DNA from: Prunus persica
Lineage: Eukaryota; Streptophyta; Magnoliopsida; Rosales; Rosaceae
Direction: 5' to 3'
NCBI RefSeq assembly: GCF_000346465.2
Contig: NC_034012.1
Span: forward strand, 15,409,492-15,473,491
Length of the DNA: 64,000 bases
Made by a program: the position numbers and the translations under genes. Below, piece after piece: positions 59,201 to 64,000 of the stretch. The notes under the pieces are model-generated. The model ran no database searches, was not told the origin of the DNA, and saw only the letters and a list, made by a program, of their open reading frames with translations. Each line of letters starts with the position of its first letter. Position 1 is the stretch's first letter.

Positions 59201-59903
59201 GGTGTTTTATTTTATTGAGTCGTTTGAAACGACTAACCACGTCGGTAGTTATTTACGTCGTGATAAATATATAATGTCGTCGATTGCTACTTTATTTCGT
59301 CGTGTGAAATATTATAATACGTCGTTTTTGTAAATAACCGTAGTTTTTATATTAATTTTGTGCAGCCGTCATTGGATCTTGCTGATTGTAAGAGCAAAGA
59401 GGGAAACAGTCTATTTTCTGGATCCTCTGCCAGGATATCGTGTGGTCGATGAAGAGGCCAAAAACATCGTGAACAGTGCCATAAAAATTTATAATTCCCA
59501 CATAGCCAGATCAGGCCGTAAGGCAGTCATTTGGAAAACTCTGTCAGGCACACCAAAGCAACCCAGCAATGTCGAATGAGGGTATTACGTGATGCGCTTC
59601 ATGAAGGACATCATCATGGATCCTTCCTTGGGGTTTGAGAAGAAGGTAAGAAGAAATAACCTTCAAACATTTTACGTCGTTTTTTGTATTATCAACGACG
59701 GTCATGTAAAATTACCGTCGTTGAATAGATATACTACGTCGGTTATGGTCGTCTGTGATTGAATTTCCTTTTATTTATAAACCCTAATAGTCATTGTTTT
59801 TATGCAGTATGCGAAGGGAAAACAGGAAGAGCCATACCCCCAAGAAGCAATTGATGAAGTCCGGAATGAATGGGCAGAGTTTGTTTGCCTTCAACTTAAA
59901 TAG
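56230..59903 (+). pseudogene. CACTA Transposase_24 / Ulp1-type protease gene, 7 coding exons, catalytic Cys codon is TGA
   Basis: Exons 56230-57051, 57519-57995, 58197-58283, 58522-58745, 58961-59131, 59366-59645 and 59808-59903 join through GT-AG introns with consistent phases; they total 2157 nt (718 codons plus stop) with one internal stop. Residues about 60-275 resemble the plant En/Spm-associated Transposase_24 domain (HNRLSRKGYAGLEDQ-like NHRLSRKGYAGLEDQL, then EHPGRVRGVGAGISPGQYF). A charged helical, probably coiled-coil, segment follows (EETRKMEAKAREEALRMEA). The C-terminal third is a C48 Ulp1-like fold: YNPGRHWILLIV has the catalytic His, VYFLDPLPG the Asp. In the expected Q...NVECGYY motif the Cys codon is TGA (59577-59579), after which the frame continues to the TAG at 59901. 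Such genes occur in CACTA and Mutator elements. The protein's role in transposition is not established. Confidence 0.85.
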
Positions 59904-60003
59904 GGGAATTATTGAACACTTGATATTTATGTATAATGTACAAATTTTGTCTATAATATATAATGTAAAAATTTGTTGAGGTTTTCTTAAAGTAAAAACA
60001 AAA

Positions 60004-61180
60004 ACAAACATACAAAATGCGTTACCGACGTGTAATAATTTTCCAACGACGTAATAAAGTCAAAAGCCGTCGTTTTTTGTGGTTTCGTTTTAAACAAATC
60101 CGACGTAAAAGGATATTTAGACGACGTTCTTTGAACAATGGAGTCGTTTATGGTTTACAACGTCTTCAATTTCTTAAGGGTTCAGGGTAGTACTTTGTAA
60201 CGACAACGGTTAAGTCGAGGAATATATATTTTACGTCGGATAGTTAAATATCCGCCATCGTTTCTTATTTAAACGACGTCATTTTAACAACTTAGTCGTC
60301 TCTTACAATTTACAACGTCTACAATTTATTAACACCGACGTGGTTTGTTGTTGTGATAAGAATATTTTATTATTTTTATATCAAAATATTCAAAATAAAT
60401 TTAAAATAAATCAGAAAAATGCAAAGTCAACTCCTATGAAGTCATTGATATATTTTCTTCCCCCTAAAGCTTGAAAAAATTCATTTTGAATAACAAAAAT
60501 TTAAAATGAACATCCAAAACAAAATTGTTTTGATGAGTCATAAAATCACTTCTAGTTTTATGGTTTAGGGTTTAGAGTCTAGGGTTTAGAGATTAGGGTT
60601 GTTATTTCTTGGGGTTTATTTTTAAAGTATAATTTTTGGGTAGTCTAGGGTATATATTAGGCTGTAAAACCATAAACCCTTTTATAAACTTAATTTTTAA
60701 AATTATATAATTTAGTTTTAAGGGTTTAGGGTATTAATTGTTAACGACGGTGGTTGAGTCGTGGAATACATATGTTACGTCGTGCAGTAAATTATCCGAC
60801 ATGGTTTCTGCGTTAAACGACGTCATTTTAATATGTAAGTCGTGTATTATTATTTACAACGTTTTCAATTTCTTAACCCCGACGTGGTTTTTCAGTCGTC
60901 TTTATATCAAAATATTGAAAATAAATTTAAAATTAATCCGAAAAATGAAGCGTCAAAATAAACGGCGTTACATTCAGTGTTTCCGTCGTGGAATATTACA
61001 TTTACGTCGGTTCTTGTAGAACTTTCGCCATGATTTTTCTTTCAACGTTTTAAAGAGCGCGCGCTCTAAAAATTTCCGCGCGTCCTAAATTTTTTTATAT
61101 TTGGCTCTTATTCTTATTCTTCTAACCCTGAACCCTAAAATTTTCAGATTTCGTGCAACATAACATTTCGCTCTCTCACT
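60004..61180 (+). other. Spacer between the two CACTA genes
   Basis: No gene. Two blocks of CGTCG/CGACG motifs (60.02-60.36 and 60.74-61.02 kb) flank an AT-rich section with interrupted GGGTTTAGGGT-like repeats (60560-60735). The perfect palindrome AGAGCGCGCGCTCT lies at 61054-61067. Confidence 0.65.
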
Positions 61181-61261
61181 TCTGCTCTAATTAAAAGTTG
61201 CTCTAATTAAAAGTTGCTCTGTCACTTCCGCTCCGTCGAATCTGTGAGCTCGTCCAACCTG
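61181..61261 (+). other. Putative 5' untranslated exon of the CACTA transposase gene
   Basis: A leader-like stretch with the duplicated unit GCTCTAATTAAAAGTT ends GTCCAACCT followed by GTAAGTACAA, a near-consensus donor. An acceptor TTTATTATAG lies at 61870, 22 bases before the ATG at 61892. The intron (about 61262-61870) has nine or ten CGTCG/CGACG motifs near its 3' end. Confidence 0.5.
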
Positions 61262-61891
61262 TAAGTACAAACCCTATCTTCCCCTTGTAAATTCATTGAA
61301 TGATATTAGGTTGTTTTGTTAAAGGGTTTTAGGTATATGCTTTGCGATCTGTTAATAATGTGCTTATAAGTATGGGTTCATGGATTTTCTGTTTAATGGG
61401 TTCATGGATTACATTATCTGTTATGTTGAATTGGGAATGGATTTAATTTTGTCGGATCTTTTAATCACCCTATGTTATGTTGAATTGGGAATGGATTTAT
61501 TGTTTTCATGCTTGGTTTCATGTATATGTTGTTTTCTTGCTTGGTTTCATATATATGTTGTGTTCTTAATGGGTTTTGGGTTCTTGAAAATAAACTGAGA
61601 CACGACGCCTTTTTAGGCATACGACGACGATTACACGACGGTTTATGAAAAAACCGTCGTTGTATTACTTATACACGACGATGTTTTCATAAACCGTCGT
61701 TTGTATTACTTATATTAGACGACGTCTGTTGAAAATCCGTCGTCTATATATGCCAAATACGTCTGTTTTTGTTTAAAACCCGTCGTCTCTGTTGTGTATT
61801 ACTTGCTATTAGATCTTTGTATAATCTGCTATAGTGATGGTCATTGCCTGTATTTTCACTTTATTATAGATAATAGGTTATAGTGTCGGAG

Positions 61892-64000
61892 ATGGATAAG
61901 TCATGGATGCACTCGGATAGAAGATCGAAGGCATATGAGTTTGGGGTGGAAGCATTTTTGAACTTTGCTGTAGAAAATCTTCTAACTACAACACATATCC
62001 GTTGTCCATGTGTTAAATGTGTTAATTTGAAGTTGTTTGGGGTTGGAATTATAAGGGATCACTTATACTTTAATGGAATTGACCAAAGCTATAAGAATTG
62101 GACATTTCACGGAGAACCTTGGGAAGCAACTACTAATGCTAGTAGAAATGTTGAAGAAGATGATGGCCATAGTAGGTACAGTTTTGTGTCTGAAGAAATT
62201 GATATGGATGATAATGATTTTGGTTCCGATCCGTATGAGTTTGCCAATGTGATTGGGGATGGAGATCAACCAGTGTACCCTGGTTGTAGAAAGTACACGA
62301 AGTTATCGGCATTAGTGAAGTTGTATAATTTGAAGGCAAAACATGGGATGAGTGATGTCTGTTTTACAGAATTATTGATACTTCAAGGCGATTTCCTTCC
62401 AGAATGAAATACAATACCAACCTCTATGTATGAGGCTAAAAAGACTTTGTGTGCATTGGGGCTGAGTTATGAGAAAATGCACGCATGCCCCAATGATTGC
62501 ATCTTGTATAGGAAGGAGTATGAGAATTCAACTAATTGTCCTACTTGTGGTATCTCAAGGTGGAAGGAAGGCAAAGATTCAATCTTGAAAGAGGGTGTGC
62601 CAGCGAAGGTGGTGTGGTATTTTCCTCCAATTCCAAGGTTTAAAAGGATGTTTCAATCACATGAGACAGCTAAGAGTTTGACTTGGCATGCTGCTAGAAA
62701 ATCAATTGACGGTCAGATGTCTCATCCGGCGGATTCCCCGTCTTGGAAACTTCTTGATGATAAATGGCCTGAGTTTGGTAATGAGCCGAGAAACTTGAGA
62801 TTGGCTCTTTCATCTGATGGATTCAATCCCCACAGTTCTCTAAGTAGCAGATATAGTTGTTGGCCGGTTATCTTAGTTACATATAATCTCCCTCCATGGC
62901 TGTGCATGAAACGAAAGTTCATGATGTTAACCTTATTGATTTCCGGTCCTAAACAACCCGGAAATGATATAGACGTCTACTTGGAGCCTTTGATTGATGA
63001 TTTAAAATCTTTGTGGGATGGGATTAGAGGAGTGTATGATGCACATAATAGAGAATACTTTACACTCAGAGCTGCATTAATGTGGACAATTAATGATTTC
63101 CCCGCCTATGAAAACTTATCTGGTTGTGTTGTTAAAGGATATAAAGCTTGTCCAATATGCGGCGATGATACACCTAGTCACAGGTTGAAAAATGGCCACA
63201 AAATTTGTTACATTGGGCATAGAAAATGGTTACCAATCAATCATCCATATAGGAGGCAACGTGCAGCTTTTAATGGGAAACCTGAATATGGCATACCTCC
63301 CGAGCCATTAACCGGAGAAGAAGTGCTGCATATGGTTGAAAATGGTGACAGAGTTTGTTGGAAGAAGAAATCAATATTCTTTGATCTCGAGTATTGGAAA
63401 TACCTTCCTGTGAGGCATGCCCTAGATGTTATGCACATTGAGAAGAATGTTTGCGATAGTATTATTGGTACATTGTTGGAGATCCCTGGAAAAAATAAAG
63501 ATGGGATTGCTGCTCGATTAGATTTATTGAACATGAGGGTCAAAACTGATTTGCAACCCGAGTATGGAGAAAGACGTACTCGTTTGCCTCCTGGGCCTTG
63601 GAATTTGTCAAGAGCAGAGAAGAGAGAGGTTTGCAATTCTTTCTATGGTATGAAGGTCCCTGAAGGTTATTCTTCAAATATTAAAAATCTTGTATCTTTA
63701 CAAGATTCAAGACTTCTTGGCCTTAAATCACATGATTGTCATACCTTAATGCAACAATTGCTCCCTGTGGCAATTCGTTCTGTTTTGGAGAAGCCTGCAA
63801 GGTATGCAATAACTCGTTTGTGCTTCTTCTTCAATGCTATATGTGCAAAGACTGTTGATGTTTCCAAGCTAGATAAGTTGGAAGAAGATGTAGTAATTAC
63901 TCTGTGTTTGCTTGAGAAGTACTTTCCCCCTTCATTCTTTGATATCATGGTTCATCTAGTAGTACATCTTGTCAGAGAAGTTCGTCTATGTGGGCCAGTA
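61892..64000 (+). pseudogene. CACTA transposase (TNP2 / Transposase_21), one nonsense codon, runs off the window
   Basis: ATG at 61892 starts MDKSWMHSDRRSKAYEFGVE, the transposase-associated N-terminal domain, with a CPCVKC zinc-binding motif. A TGA at 62405-62407 interrupts LPE-stop-NTIPTSMYEAKK at a position that is normally glycine. The frame then stays open for 531 codons to the last base. The Transposase_21 domain is clear: KMHACPNDCILYRKEYEN, WHAARKSIDGQMSHPADSP, LRLALSSDGFNP, CPICGDDTPS, LDVMHIEKNVCDSIIGTLL. This enzyme cuts the element ends in En/Spm systems. With the single stop it is probably inactive unless read through. The downstream end of the gene is outside the window. Confidence 0.9.

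Larger units (their letters stand above)
53411..61800. repeat. Dispersed CGTCG/CGACG motif array across the CACTA non-coding DNA
   Basis: By hand I count about a hundred CGTCG or CGACG pentamers, usually within ACGTCGT, AACCGTCGT or ACGACGGT. They occur on both strands and often as inverted pairs (CGACGG ... CCGTCG at 53437-53458 and 53472-53495). They fill 53.4-54.25, 54.85-55.1, 55.5-56.2, all introns of the first gene, 60.0-61.0 and 61.6-61.8 kb. Exons contain almost none (two in the 87-nt exon 58197-58283), and none was seen after 61892. Repeated short motifs near CACTA ends bind the element's own TNPA-type protein in En/Spm. Here they extend far into the interior. Confidence 0.88.
53396..64000 (+). 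mobile_element. CACTA (En/Spm) DNA transposon, left part; runs off the window
   Basis: It starts CACTACTACAAAAAG inside the Copia RNase H region. It carries two genes in the plus direction typical of plant CACTA elements: a Transposase_24/Ulp1 gene (55180-59903) and a TNP2/Transposase_21 gene (61892 on). It also has a captured host gene fragment and a dense array of CGTCG/CGACG motifs, the counterpart of subterminal TNPA-binding repeats. The right terminus is outside the window. The preceding three bases AAA would be the target duplication. Confidence 0.88.

Noticed and set aside
59577..59579. TGA at the catalytic cysteine read as selenocysteine
   Set aside because: Land plants are known to lack the selenocysteine insertion machinery. 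A nonsense mutation of a Cys codon is simpler.

Overview
The window is repeat-rich plant nuclear DNA. It holds spliced GT1 glycosyltransferase genes, Ty3 and Copia LTR retrotransposons, a Cassandra-type terminal-repeat element (TRIM) with 5S-rRNA-like LTRs, and an autonomous-type CACTA (En/Spm) transposon. The UGT85A cluster, the Cassandra copy and the general style fit a Rosaceae genome such as Prunus, but the species is an inference.

Layout. 1-9205: a minus-strand Tat-lineage Ty3 element with an archaeal-type second RNase H, inserted (TSD ACTAT) into the 3' LTR of another Ty3 element, here called family B. 9206-45104: a tandem array of one gene, UGT85A, at 10996, 25616 and 40473, with identical predicted proteins. 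Each copy follows a family-B 3' LTR. Copies 2 and 3 are followed by a broken second UGT (psi2, psi3); copy 1 has lost that segment. Between copies lie an LTR-like repeat (family C: 13017 and 30217) and a defective family-B element (B1 15410-24619, B2 33049-39476). B1 alone carries a 2.9 kb solo LTR (D1), which itself carries a Cassandra TRIM. B2 and D2 preserve the matching empty sites, so the order of insertions can be read directly.

45105-46897 is a truncated second family-D LTR (D2). 46898-48400 is gene-poor. 48470 starts a fourth UGT85A-like gene (psi4), cut after about 122 codons by a Copia element (48838-53395), which is in turn interrupted by a CACTA element (53396 to beyond the window).

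The CACTA element carries (i) a captured, broken fragment of the host proteasome subunit gene RPN6, (ii) a multi-exon Transposase_24/Ulp1-protease gene whose expected catalytic cysteine codon is TGA, and (iii) a TNP2/Transposase_21 gene with one nonsense codon that runs off the window. Over 8.4 kb its introns, UTRs and spacers hold about a hundred copies of a CGTCG/CGACG motif that is almost absent from the exons. Three introns share the same motif-bearing module of about 160 bp. This array is the least conventional structure in the window.

The only likely functional host genes are the three UGT85A copies. The rest is transposon sequence in various states of decay, with host-gene fragments.
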